64,000 nt of DNA from Caulobacter sp. (GTDB lineage: Bacteria; Pseudomonadota; Alphaproteobacteria; Caulobacterales; Caulobacteraceae), in the NCBI GenBank assembly GCA_030683005.1, contig JAUXMY010000042.1, positions 62,001 to 126,000 of the forward strand, written 5' to 3'. The stretch's first letter is position 1; the number at the start of each line of letters is the position of its first letter. Position numbers and translations under genes: made by a program. Shown here in pieces: positions 52,676 through 63,200 of the stretch. The notes beneath the pieces were generated by a model. That model did no database searches and had not been told where the DNA came from. It saw nothing but the letters and a program-made list of their open reading frames with translations.

Positions 52676-53068
52676 TCAGGGCTGCTTCGCCTTGTTCGGG
52701 TTGAAGAAGCTGAGGACAACATAAGCCAGACCGATAATGATCGGAATGCCGCCGATCGCCAGCATCGGGTGGAATGCATCTGCGTCCTTGAAGCCGATCA
52801 TGAAGCCGAACAGGCAAATGCCCGCGCCCACGGCGATCCAGATGATTCCGGTGCGGATGTCGCTCAGCGCGGTCGGCGCGACCTTCACGTTCCTGGTCAT
52901 CGCGTCGATCATCTCGGCCGGCATCGGCTGGCCCTTTTCGATCGCCGCGCGCAGGGTCGCCTGCATCTCGCGGCGCTCCTTGCTCTTCAGCCAGGCAGGA
53001 ATGACGACAATCGCGATGACCATGATGAAGGGCATGCTGATCGCAAACAGCGGGATGAGGTCTTCCAT
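52676..53068 (-). CDS. Small membrane protein, DUF6249-like
   Basis: 130 aa from ATG 53068; the frame is open to 53140 but that part is not membrane-like. First helix LIPLFAISMPFIMVIAIVVIP, a cytoplasmic helix with KSKERREMQATLRAAIEKGQPM, then two helices (GIIWIAVGAGICLFGFMIGF and MLAIGGIPIIIGLAYVVLSF). The Glu-Lys-Gly-x-P-M-P segment is typical of DUF6249 proteins, which often lie next to ECF sigma genes. Likely part of the same operon. Confidence 0.75.
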   Translation of the reverse strand: MEDLIPLFAISMPFIMVIAIVVIPAWLKSKERREMQATLRAAIEKGQPMPAEMIDAMTRNVKVAPTALSDIRTGIIWIAVGAGICLFGFMIGFKDADAFHPMLAIGGIPIIIGLAYVVLSFFNPNKAKQP

Positions 53069-53217
53069 GGGAGTTGTGTCCTCGATGTCGGGACGGAGCG
53101 TCGTTGCGTCCGTCTTCTGAGGGATAGAGGCGCGGAGCATCGCCTGTGGATGCGTTTTCCGACATGAAATGTTCGTAACGCGTGGTCCGCTGGCGATTTA
53201 CATCGGCCCGCGTCGCG

Positions 53218-53571
53218 TCAGCCGAACGCCGCCGCGTACCGCTCGGGCTTGAACCCGACCACCAACGCGCCGTCCACATCCAGCACCGGCCGCTTGATCA
53301 TCGACGGCTGGGCGACCATCAGAGCAATGGCCCGGGCCTCGTCGAGGCCTTGCTTGTCGGCGTCCGGCAGCGCCCGGAACGTCGTGCCGGACCGATTCAG
53401 CAGCACCTCCCAGCCGACCTTGCCGGCCCAGGCCCTCAGGGTCGCCGCGTCGATGCCGACCGCCTTGTAGTCGTGAAAGGCGTAGGCAATCCCCTGCCCG
53501 TCCAGCCAGGCGCGGGCCTTCTTCATGGTGTCGCAGGCCTTGATGCCGTGCAGGGTGACGGTGCGGGTCAT
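53218..53571 (-). CDS. ArsC/Spx family protein (YffB-like)
   Basis: 117 aa from ATG 53571. Begins TVTLHGIKACDTMKKARAWL, where family members have CDT-x-KKA; it has the single Cys of the YffB group rather than CxxC of Spx. LLNRSGTTFRALPD and PSMIKRPVLDVDG match the conserved Arg and cis-Pro-region segments. Thioredoxin-like fold, possible glutathione-dependent reductase; true arsenate activity is doubtful. Stands alone. Confidence 0.87.
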   Translation of the reverse strand: MTRTVTLHGIKACDTMKKARAWLDGQGIAYAFHDYKAVGIDAATLRAWAGKVGWEVLLNRSGTTFRALPDADKQGLDEARAIALMVAQPSMIKRPVLDVDGALVVGFKPERYAAAFG

Positions 53572-53616
53572 GGACGCCTCAGCCGATGGTGTGGACCCCA
53601 TCCTGACATTGGCCGG

Positions 53617-54690
53617 TCAATTTGTATCGGGGGCCGCAGCGGCGCGGGCGAAGAAGACGGTCACCTTCATGCCCCTGCCCGGGCTGGACTCGACCTCGAC
53701 TGTCGCCTGGGCGTTCTGGCGCAGCGACTGGACGATCAGCACGCCCAGGCGCCCGGGCTTTGGCCATACGGCGCCCTCGGCCAGGCCGTTGCCATCGTCG
53801 GAGATGATGACCCTGCAGCCGGTGTCGTCGATCAGGCTGTGCAGGCTGATCGTTCCCCCCTCGCGGCCGACGAAGGCGTGTTTGAGGGCGTTGGTCAGCA
53901 CCTCGTTGACCACCAGACCGGCCGGCATGGCGACATTGATCGACACCGGCCAGGTATCGACCTGCAGATTCAGGTGGATGCCCTCGACAGCGTGGGCCTG
54001 CATGACCGCCGAGGCGATCTGGCTGAGGTAGACGCCCAGGTCGACGCTCTCGCCGAAGGAATCGGCCGACAGGGTCTGGTAGAGAATCGCCAGCGCGCCG
54101 ACGCGGCCGGCCAGCCGGTCGAATGGCTCCCCGGCTTCCCGGTCGTTCGTGTTGCGGGCCTCCAGCCTGATCAGGGCGGTGATCATCTGGAGATTGTTCT
54201 TCACGCGGTGCTGCAATTCCTGCAGCAGAATGTCCTTCTCCTGGACCAGCAGTTCGAGGTCGGCACGATCGCGCGGCGCGATCTCCGCCAGCGCCACCAG
54301 GCGGAACATCGGACGGCCGTCGTCGTCCTGGATGATGTTTGACCAGGCGTCGACCGCGATCACCCTGCCCTCGCCGTCGAGGTCGAAGGCCCCGATGTAG
54401 TCCTCGTCCGCGGCGATGGCGTCGCTGAGATTGCGACCCGCCGCCGCCGATGCGATCGTATTCAGCACGCCCCACGGACGCCCCTCCACCGACGCGGCGG
54501 CTTGACCCGTAAGCCGTTCAAACTCGATGTTGGCGTAGGTCACCCGCTCGGACGGATGCAATTCGGCCACGGCCACGGCCAGCGGCATATGATCCAGGAA
54601 CTGCTTGAACCGGTCGCTTTCCAGCGCTTCGGCCAGATTGGGCGTGTCGAGCAGACCGCCGATTGCGGGCTTGTCTTCAGTGTCCGACAT
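53617..54690 (-). CDS. Soluble PAS sensor histidine kinase (HisKA_2 type)
   Basis: 357 aa from ATG 54690; a further ATG at 54732 is in frame. PAS-like domain at about residues 25-140 (FLDHMPLAVAVAELH ... GRVIAVDAWSNIIQDDDGRP), then the HisKA_2 dimerisation helix LLQELQHRVKNNLQMI with phospho-acceptor His161, then a HATPase_c domain (N box VVNEVLTNALKHAF, G boxes ISDDGNGL and GRLGVLIVQSL). No membrane segments. No response regulator gene adjoins it, so it is an orphan. Such kinases in alphaproteobacteria often feed the general stress PhyR pathway; that is an inference. Confidence 0.88.
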   Translation of the reverse strand: MSDTEDKPAIGGLLDTPNLAEALESDRFKQFLDHMPLAVAVAELHPSERVTYANIEFERLTGQAAASVEGRPWGVLNTIASAAAGRNLSDAIAADEDYIGAFDLDGEGRVIAVDAWSNIIQDDDGRPMFRLVALAEIAPRDRADLELLVQEKDILLQELQHRVKNNLQMITALIRLEARNTNDREAGEPFDRLAGRVGALAILYQTLSADSFGESVDLGVYLSQIASAVMQAHAVEGIHLNLQVDTWPVSINVAMPAGLVVNEVLTNALKHAFVGREGGTISLHSLIDDTGCRVIISDDGNGLAEGAVWPKPGRLGVLIVQSLRQNAQATVEVESSPGRGMKVTVFFARAAAAPDTN

Positions 54691-54837
54691 AGACGCCACT
54701 TCCCCCGGATCCCCATGGATCTGCTTGAACAACGCGCGAGGGCGTCGGTTCGTATGGCCCGGATCACAGAAGGGGCGAAGTATTTTCCGCAGAGTGCGGC
54801 AGCAGGTCGCCGTCCGGGCAGTCCGGTACCGGGTCGC

Positions 54838-56202
54838 CTATCGCCGTGAAGGAAACTGACGGCGGGCCGTCAGGCGAGTGACGAAGGCTTCGTGACTGTC
54901 GATGCCGTCCAGGCCGCCGATACGCCGGGCCAGCGCCTCGGCCTCATCCGCAAGCGGCTCGGCGTCGGCGCGCGTGGCCGGCCGGCTCCACAGCGTCGTG
55001 ATCGCCGCGCGCAGCAGCACCAGGGCGGCCTTTGGGTAGCGGGCGTCCAGCCGCGCCGCCCATTCCGCCAGATGGTCCGCGTCACCGGACACTTCGTCCC
55101 GCCGCGCCAGCACCATGGCCGAAGCCTCCTGGAGCGCCGGCCAGGCCATCAGGAAGGCCAGCCCCTCGGCGAAGACCGGGTATCGCGCCGCGACCTCGAA
55201 GGCGCGGTCGCTTGCTTCCACGTCGTCGAAATCCGGCAGGGCCTTCAGGAACCGCCGCAGCTGGTCCGCCGACAGCGTCCGCTCGAACGCGGCCCAGCGC
55301 TCCTCGTGGGCGGCCCGGGTTTCGCCGGACTTCTCCAGCACCTCGATCCAGGCCTCGTACCAGGGTTCGGCGGCCGGATCGGCGCGGCCGTCCAGGGCGC
55401 GAGCCCGATTGCGCGGGTCCGCCGCCTGCAGCGTGGCCAGCGCCTCCTCGAGCCGCCCGGCGCCGAGCAACCGACGCCCCACCGCCGCCGCCGTGCCCGG
55501 GTCGTGGCGCAAAGTCGAGGGCACGGTCTCCAGGAAGGCGTCAACGTCGCCGGCCGCGTCGGCCACGGCGCGCAGCACCCGGGCCGAGGGCTTGAACGCT
55601 GGCCGGGCGGCGATGCGGGCCTTGAGCTCGGCCTGAACGGCAGCGCCGAAGACCTGTCCGAACCCGGCGAGGGCCGGGCCCAGCCGCTCTGCCCACGACG
55701 CTGAACCACGGAACAGCATGTCGGCCACCTCGCCGGCCAGGGCGATGTCGGCCGGGGCCCTCCCCGCCAGGCCGGCCATGTCCTCCGCCGCCGCCACGAA
55801 GACCTGCGCCAGCTCGCCCTTGGGGTCCTTGACCCGCAGGGACAGGCCGTCGGCGAGGTCAAGAAAGGTCCACAGCCGCCGCATGGCGAGGCCGGCGTCC
55901 AGATCGGCGAGCCGTCCGGCGATCATCCGCCGAAGAACGTGCAGGTCCAGGATCAGCTCGGGCCGCTTGCGCCAGGAGACCTTGGCCTTGCTGCCGCCAA
56001 TCATCACCAGCCGCTTGTCGATCTCCTCGGCCAGCGGCGCGGCGCCGACGGCCGCGGCCAGTTCCATGCGCAGGCGTCGCTTGAGCGCCGGCTGGCTGTC
56101 GCTGAGTTCCAGCAGGAGCGCGGCGAGGCTTTCGGCGCCGAGCGCTTCGAGATTGGCCGCCGTCAGTCGCCGGGCCGAGGCTGGAGCCTTCTTCACGGTC
56201 AT
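54838..56202 (-). CDS. DUF6880-like helical protein of unknown function
   Basis: 454 aa from ATG 56202, after GGGGAC; upstream extension to 56502 is not coding-like. Mostly alpha-helical, Ala/Leu/Arg-rich and without membrane segments. Early conserved part: LTAANLEALGAESLAALLLEL, then VSWRKRPELILDLHVLRRMI. The remainder looks like helical repeats (e.g. GRRLLGAGRLEEALATLQAAD). Similar proteins are annotated DUF6880 and found in many alphaproteobacteria. Function unknown. Divergent from the P-type ATPase region. Confidence 0.72.
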   Translation of the reverse strand: MTVKKAPASARRLTAANLEALGAESLAALLLELSDSQPALKRRLRMELAAAVGAAPLAEEIDKRLVMIGGSKAKVSWRKRPELILDLHVLRRMIAGRLADLDAGLAMRRLWTFLDLADGLSLRVKDPKGELAQVFVAAAEDMAGLAGRAPADIALAGEVADMLFRGSASWAERLGPALAGFGQVFGAAVQAELKARIAARPAFKPSARVLRAVADAAGDVDAFLETVPSTLRHDPGTAAAVGRRLLGAGRLEEALATLQAADPRNRARALDGRADPAAEPWYEAWIEVLEKSGETRAAHEERWAAFERTLSADQLRRFLKALPDFDDVEASDRAFEVAARYPVFAEGLAFLMAWPALQEASAMVLARRDEVSGDADHLAEWAARLDARYPKAALVLLRAAITTLWSRPATRADAEPLADEAEALARRIGGLDGIDSHEAFVTRLTARRQFPSRR

Positions 56203-56275
56203 GTCCCCGGGCGTAGCCGATCCGGCCGCGGCGGGCCAGCCGCTCACGCACGGGGAGCGCCGTCCCCCTGGACTC

Positions 56276-56289
56276 TTGACCCGTGTCAA
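56276..56289. promoter_or_regulatory. FNR/FixK-type box upstream of the P-type ATPase region
   Basis: TTGACCCGTGTCAA, of the form TTGA-N6-TCAA. Centre lies 80 bp before GTG 56363 and 328 bp before the ATPase ATG, so it is better placed for a transcript starting before the small ORF than for a promoter directly at the ATPase. Confidence 0.65.
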
Positions 56290-56362
56290 GACGGGTCGAG
56301 CGGGGATCTGGACATACTGTCGGCAGGGATCCTGCGTGGAACAAGGTGATGAAGGAGCCATC

Positions 56363-56610
56363 GTGGACCTGGGGTCGGCCGAAGATGTCACGACCGGCGA
56401 ACGGCCTCGGCCGGCGTTCCAATCAGGCGACGGACCGCGCAACGGATCGGGCGATTTCCGGGGCGCCCGGCTCGTCGTGCTCAGCGTCCATGCCGCGAAC
56501 ACCGTTGACGCGCCTCAGGCCCCCCTTTGCCGGACTTTCGGCAAGCCCGGACTTGCAGCGCGATTGGACGGCGACCAAGACTTGCGAAACACTCGACTGA
56601 AGGATCATCC

Positions 56611-56614
<4 letters not shown>
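56363..56614 (+). CDS. Possible 83-residue protein coupled to the P-type ATPase
   Basis: GTG 56363 is preceded by AAGGAG (56352-56357) at a 5-nt spacing, and the frame ends with a TGA overlapping the ATPase ATG (ATGA). The product starts MDLGSAEDVTTGERPRPAFQ and is hydrophilic with no recognised motif. Codon bias falls towards the end and a competing frame from ATG 56349 is about as good, so this could be an untranslated leader instead. Only the ribosome site and overlap favour it. Confidence 0.38.
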
Positions 56615-59349
<2,735 letters not shown>

Positions 59350-59407
59350 CGTTCTGAGGCGGATGGTCCTCAGGCGCTGCGTCCTGCATAGCCCGCCCTT
59401 TCTCATC

Positions 59408-59421
59408 TTGACCGCGGTCAA
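59408..59421. promoter_or_regulatory. FNR/FixK-type box upstream of the phasin-like gene
   Basis: TTGACCGCGGTCAA is a perfect palindrome. Its centre is 60 bp upstream of ATG 59475, compatible with activation from position -41.5 and a short leader. Confidence 0.75.
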
Positions 59422-59474
59422 CTCGACCGTTGCTCCGCCGTGCGAACGTCTCTCCAGCAACAGGGAGAAACGCC

Positions 59475-59750
59475 ATGACCAAGACCTCGTCTCAGCCTGA
59501 CGGCATGGACGCCATGATGAGCAGCCTGATCGCCGCGACCAAGGGCGGCAGGGAGGAGGCCCTCCAGGCCTGGACGCGCGGCTGCGATGTCTACTCCCGG
59601 TATTTCGCCGCCCTCTCCCGCGCGGATGGTCCCGAAGCCGTCTTCGCCGCCCAGGCGGGCCTGCTGACCGACGGCATCGACGTGCTCACCAGGAACGCGG
59701 CCGCGCTCCAGCGCCTCAATGTGAACGGGCGGACCGGGCCCGGCGCCTGA
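59475..59750 (+). CDS. Small phasin-like protein
   Basis: 91 aa from ATG 59475 with AGGGAG upstream. Mostly helical: MDAMMSSLIAATKGGREEAL, QAWTRGCDVYSRYFAAL, then AAQAGLLTDGIDVLTRNAAALQ. Short amphipathic helices and proximity to the PHA synthase (390 nt away, convergent) suggest a phasin-like or PHA-granule protein, but it is shorter than classical phasins and no family can be fixed by eye. Controlled by a perfect FNR/FixK-type box. Confidence 0.6.
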   Translation: MTKTSSQPDGMDAMMSSLIAATKGGREEALQAWTRGCDVYSRYFAALSRADGPEAVFAAQAGLLTDGIDVLTRNAAALQRLNVNGRTGPGA

Positions 59751-59861
59751 ACTACCGTCTGAAGGCGCTGCCCGCGGTGCTCGCCGCCTTGTCCTGGCCA
59801 CCCCGCTGGCAGACGCGGCCGGGAAGCTGCGGGCGGCGCTCACGAGGAGGAGGAAGGTCCC

Positions 59862-60062
59862 GTGCCGTTCCGTGTCTACTACCTGGATCGCCGCGCCCGC
59901 GTCGCGGGCGCCCTGGACATTGATGCCCGCTCCCTTGAAGAGGCCAGGCGTGAAGCACGGGCGCGAAATCCCGGCCACCCTGGCCTGGAACTCTGGCGCG
60001 TCGACGAGGCCATGCGCTGGATGCGGCTGGTAGAATCGACTTCGTCTTCACCCCATGCCTGA
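59862..60062 (+). CDS. Small protein of unknown function
   Basis: 66 aa from GTG 59862, preceded by an exceptionally rich AGGAGGAGGAAGG. Product: PFRVYYLDRRARVAGALDID, then a charged helix ARSLEEARREARARNPGHPG and WRVDEAMRWMRL. It resembles small domains that respond to or bind nucleotides only superficially; no family assigned. Likely co-transcribed with the phasin-like gene, and convergent with phaC. Confidence 0.55.
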   Translation: MPFRVYYLDRRARVAGALDIDARSLEEARREARARNPGHPGLELWRVDEAMRWMRLVESTSSSPHA

Positions 60063-60139
60063 CCCGGAAAACGAGGTGAGCAGGCTGTCGTCCTTGGAAG
60101 CCTGCCCGCACGCGGCGATGGGATGAGGCGCGCCTCGCC

Positions 60140-61924
60140 TCAACGCTCAAGCACATACGCCCCCGGGGCGGCCGGGAGGGCGCCGGCCTCCTGCCCTGCC
60201 CGTCCCATTGTGGGGGGCGCGACGCGTTCGACAGAAGACCGCTGCTCCAGCCAGCGAACCCATTCCGGCCACCACGAACCCTCGCGCCTGACCGTCGAGG
60301 CGAGCCAGATGTCCGGGTCGACATAGGCTTCGCAGGCGTCGCGCTGGCTCGCCCGGTAGTAGGCTCCCGGCTTGCCCGGCGGACTGACAACGCTTGTGTT
60401 GTGGCCGCCCCCCGTCAGCACGAAGGTCGTGTCCGCCGAGCCGAAGAGCTCGATCTTGTAGACGGACCGCCAAGGGGCGATGTGGTCCCGCTCCGCGCCA
60501 AGCGCGAAGACGGGCGTGCGGATATCCTTGATGGCGACGGCGCGGCCGTCCACCAGATAGCCCCCGCGCGAGAAACTGTTCTTGAGGAACAGCTGACGAA
60601 GATACTCACTGTGCATCCTGGCCGGCATGCGCGTGGGATCCGTAAGCCAGGCGTCAATATCGCCGGGGGGCACAGGCTCCCCGAGCAGGTAGCGCTGGAC
60701 CATCTTGGCAAAGACCATTTCGTTGGCCCGCAGGGCGTAGAACGCGCCCGCCATCTGGCGGGCGTCCAGATAGCCCTGGACATCCATCATGTCCTCGAGG
60801 ACGGCCAGCTGGCTCTCATCGATGAACATCATCAACTCGCCGGAGTCCTCGAAATCCGTCTGCGCGGCCAGGAGGGTCATGGAGGCCAGGCGCGCGTCGC
60901 CGTCGCGGTCCATGGCCGCGGTCGTGATCGACAGCACAGTGCCGCCCAGGCAATAGCCAACGGCGTGCACCTTCTCGTCGGGAACCACCTGGCCGACCAC
61001 ATCAAGGGCAGTCATCACGCCCTTGAGACGATAGTCCTCGAACGAGGTGTCACTCAGCTCCGGGCCCGGATTTTTCCAGCTGATGATGAAGACGGTGTAG
61101 CCCTGATCGACGAGGTAGCGCACCAGCGAGTTCGGCGGTGTGAGGTCGAGGATGTAGTACTTCATGATCCAGGCGGGCACGATGAGGATCGGCTCGCGGT
61201 GAACATCAGGCGTCGATGGCGCGTACTGGATCAGCTCCATCAGGTCATTGCGGTAGATGACGGAGCCGGGCGTGAGCGCCATCGTCTCCCCGACCTTGAA
61301 GTCTTCAAGGCCCTTGAGTTTTTCACCTTGGGCCAGGCGGCCCAGATCCTCGGCGAACAGCGCCGCGCCGGCGATGAAGTTCGCGCCCGACGTCCGTTCG
61401 GCGGCCTCGACCACCTCGGGGTTGGTCCATGGGAAGTTCACGGGGGCCAGAGCGTTCAGGGCAAAGCTTCCGAGGAACTCCACGCGTCGGGCGTGGTGTG
61501 CATCCACGCCATGCACGCCCGACGTCGCCTTTCGCCATTGCTCCTCCAGCGCCAGATGCGCCTGGGCGAAGAGATGGTGTGGCGGACGGTCCCAGCCCGG
61601 ATGGCGGAACCGCCGGTCCGACGGCGCCGGCTTGAACGTCCAGTTCTCCCTGGTCGCGCCTTGAGCGCCGCTCGCCAGCGACCACAGGGCCTCGGCGCCA
61701 GAGCGCCAGAGGTCGATCTGGCGCACCGGCGAAATGGCGAGGTGATACGCCCAATCCTCCCACGCCTGGATTACAGCCCATGGTGATTGGCCGCCCAGCA
61801 GCGTCGCCACACGACCACGAAGCTGCTGGTCCAGTCGGTCCGGCTGCTCCGGCGCGACCCGCCCGGCGTCCAGCGGCCGGTCTGATGTGGCCGGCGGGGA
61901 CGGGTGAGGCGGGTCATAGGCCAT
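60140..61924 (-). CDS. phaC: Poly(3-hydroxyalkanoate) synthase, class I type
   Basis: 594 aa. ATG 61924 has GAAGGAG upstream. Polymerises (R)-3-hydroxyacyl-CoA into PHA granules. Alpha/beta-hydrolase core with the lipase-like box HAVGYCLGGTVLS: nucleophile Cys325. Catalytic Asp lies in GAERDHIAPW and His in TGGGHNTSVVSPPG. N-terminal domain with NPEVVEAAERTSGANFIAGA is typical of class I synthases. No phaA, phaB or phaE is in view. A FNR/FixK-type box 48-61 bp upstream suggests induction when oxygen is low. Confidence 0.94.
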   Translation of the reverse strand: MAYDPPHPSPPATSDRPLDAGRVAPEQPDRLDQQLRGRVATLLGGQSPWAVIQAWEDWAYHLAISPVRQIDLWRSGAEALWSLASGAQGATRENWTFKPAPSDRRFRHPGWDRPPHHLFAQAHLALEEQWRKATSGVHGVDAHHARRVEFLGSFALNALAPVNFPWTNPEVVEAAERTSGANFIAGAALFAEDLGRLAQGEKLKGLEDFKVGETMALTPGSVIYRNDLMELIQYAPSTPDVHREPILIVPAWIMKYYILDLTPPNSLVRYLVDQGYTVFIISWKNPGPELSDTSFEDYRLKGVMTALDVVGQVVPDEKVHAVGYCLGGTVLSITTAAMDRDGDARLASMTLLAAQTDFEDSGELMMFIDESQLAVLEDMMDVQGYLDARQMAGAFYALRANEMVFAKMVQRYLLGEPVPPGDIDAWLTDPTRMPARMHSEYLRQLFLKNSFSRGGYLVDGRAVAIKDIRTPVFALGAERDHIAPWRSVYKIELFGSADTTFVLTGGGHNTSVVSPPGKPGAYYRASQRDACEAYVDPDIWLASTVRREGSWWPEWVRWLEQRSSVERVAPPTMGRAGQEAGALPAAPGAYVLER

Positions 61925-61971
61925 GGCGAACTCCTTCTCCGCTCATGGAACAGGATGCTCGGCTCGCGGCA

Positions 61972-61985
61972 TTGACGGCGGTCAA
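61972..61985. promoter_or_regulatory. FNR/FixK-type box upstream of phaC
   Basis: TTGACGGCGGTCAA; identical to the box at 62904-62917. Centre is 54 bp before the phaC start on the minus strand. Confidence 0.75.
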
Positions 61986-62012
61986 CTTGGACCGGCCGAT
62001 CAGCGCGCGACC

Positions 62013-62666
62013 TTAAAGGGCGGCAAGACAGGACTCCGTCAGCCGACCCACCGGCGTCCGCGACCTTTGGCACGGCCCGCCCAACAAAAGTGTGCGGCCC
62101 CGCTGCACGATCCGGCCGGACGCAACCAGCTTCGCCATTGTCCGGCTCAGTGTTTCAGGCGCCATTCCCAGGTAGTCGGCGATGTCGCAGCGGCTCATGG
62201 GCAGGTGGACGACGCGCGCGCGCCCCTCGGGCGCGTTCTGGCGTTCGGCCATCCGGTTGAGAAACCAGATCACACGGTCTTCTGTAGACGCCTTTCCAAA
62301 TCCGACGAGGCTCTCCATCAGCCTGCCCGCGAGCCGTGACGACTCCGCAAGGAGGGCGGAACAATCGCTTTGAGGGCCGCCTCGCATGTCCTGATGGATG
62401 GGGAAGCGTGACAGCTTGCTTGCGGCGGCCGCCTCGGCCGACATCGGGCGCGCCGCGCAGAAATCCAGTCCGAAGACGTCGCCGGGCAAGCAGAAGGCCA
62501 GAATCTGGCGTCGCCCATCCTGGTCGTGCCTCAGAAGGCGGATACAGCCGGACTCGACGCGATAGAAGGCCTCGGGCTTTTCGCCATCGTCATAGATCAG
62601 GCGCCCTTCAGGCACATCGACAGGCCATTTGCGAAGATACTCAAGCTTGGGGTAGCGGTAGCCCAT
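62013..62666 (-). CDS. CRP/FNR-family regulator, FixK-like
   Basis: 217 aa from ATG 62666 with GGAGG upstream. cAMP-binding-type beta-roll (RVESGCIRLLRHDQDGRRQI, LPGDVFGLDF) in residues 20-95, dimer helix, then a Crp-type HTH at about 157-180 with recognition helix APETLSRTMAKL. Glu171, Ser174 and Arg175 are the residues FNR/FixK proteins use to read TTGA. There is no N-terminal cysteine cluster for a [4Fe-4S], so it is FixK/DNR-like rather than FNR. The C-terminal 20 residues are an extra tail. A perfect TTGAT-N4-ATCAA box precedes it. Confidence 0.9.
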   Translation of the reverse strand: MGYRYPKLEYLRKWPVDVPEGRLIYDDGEKPEAFYRVESGCIRLLRHDQDGRRQILAFCLPGDVFGLDFCAARPMSAEAAAASKLSRFPIHQDMRGGPQSDCSALLAESSRLAGRLMESLVGFGKASTEDRVIWFLNRMAERQNAPEGRARVVHLPMSRCDIADYLGMAPETLSRTMAKLVASGRIVQRGRTLLLGGPCQRSRTPVGRLTESCLAAL

Positions 62667-62740
62667 AGACCAACCTCCGGCGACCAGCGCCATTTCACCC
62701 CCCCTTCGACGCAGTCCACAGGCGCGGCGCGCCCCGGGCA

Positions 62741-62754
62741 TTGATTTTGATCAA
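62741..62754. promoter_or_regulatory. Perfect consensus FNR/FixK box upstream of the regulator
   Basis: TTGATTTTGATCAA, exact consensus TTGAT-N4-ATCAA. Centre lies 81 bp before the regulator start. Probably the autoregulatory site or the entry point for an upstream FNR/FixK protein. Confidence 0.8.
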
Positions 62755-62903
62755 TTGGGACCGGTCGCCGCGCCCTCACCGCGCGCCATGGTCGACGCTA
62801 GGACATCCCGCCCTGCACCGTTCTGAAAAAGGGATCGGGAAACGGTCTGCCGCTGGTGGAAGCGTTATCATGACCGCGACGCAGGCCGACTCCGCCGACC
62901 AAC

Positions 62904-62917
62904 TTGACGGCGGTCAA
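62904..62917. promoter_or_regulatory. FNR/FixK-type box upstream of the small protein/kinase operon
   Basis: TTGACGGCGGTCAA, identical to the phaC box. Centre is 98 bp before ATG 63009. Confidence 0.7.
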
Positions 62918-63008
62918 TGCACATCCGTCCGCCGACGCGAAGATGTTCGGGTGGCCTCGCCCGTCGCCCGGTCGCCCGGGCATGGTCGACGGTTGCAGGA
63001 GACGAAAC

Positions 63009-63200
63009 ATGTATCGGTCCCCTGATCCTCTCCATTGGATGGAGGCCTTCATCGATGGGCCGGCGTTCGACGCGGCGCTGGCCGCGGCTCCTGCGGCCTT
63101 GCAGGTCCCGGCGGAGGGCCTCGCCCCCGCGGCGACGGGATGCCGGGACTCCGGTGCGGGCGGCGCCAAGCTGCGGAGTTGCCGGAGGAACCGTCCGTGA
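63009..63200 (+). CDS. Small protein coupled to the APH-like kinase
   Basis: 63 aa from ATG 63009, with AGGAG 7 nt upstream. Product YRSPDPLHWMEAFIDGPAFD then an Ala/Pro-rich part (AALAAAPAALQVPAEGLAPA) and a basic Cys-containing tail. Its TGA overlaps the next GTG (GTGA). No family recognised; composition is somewhat low-complexity, so a leader peptide is also possible. Confidence 0.5.
   Translation: MYRSPDPLHWMEAFIDGPAFDAALAAAPAALQVPAEGLAPAATGCRDSGAGGAKLRSCRRNRP

Larger units (their letters stand above)
62667..63008. promoter_or_regulatory. Divergent promoter region with two FNR/FixK boxes
   Basis: 342 bp without a supported gene between the regulator (minus) and the small-protein/kinase genes (plus). 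Holds the box at 62741-62754, facing the regulator, and the one at 62904-62917, facing the plus-strand genes. Separate boxes for each direction fit autoregulation plus activation of the kinase operon. Confidence 0.6.

Noticed and set aside
56283..56600. Alternative frame from ATG 56349 before the P-type ATPase
   Set aside because: Ser/Arg/Pro-rich and not coupled to the ATPase start; the frame from GTG 56363 has a better ribosome site and stop overlap. Neither is certain.
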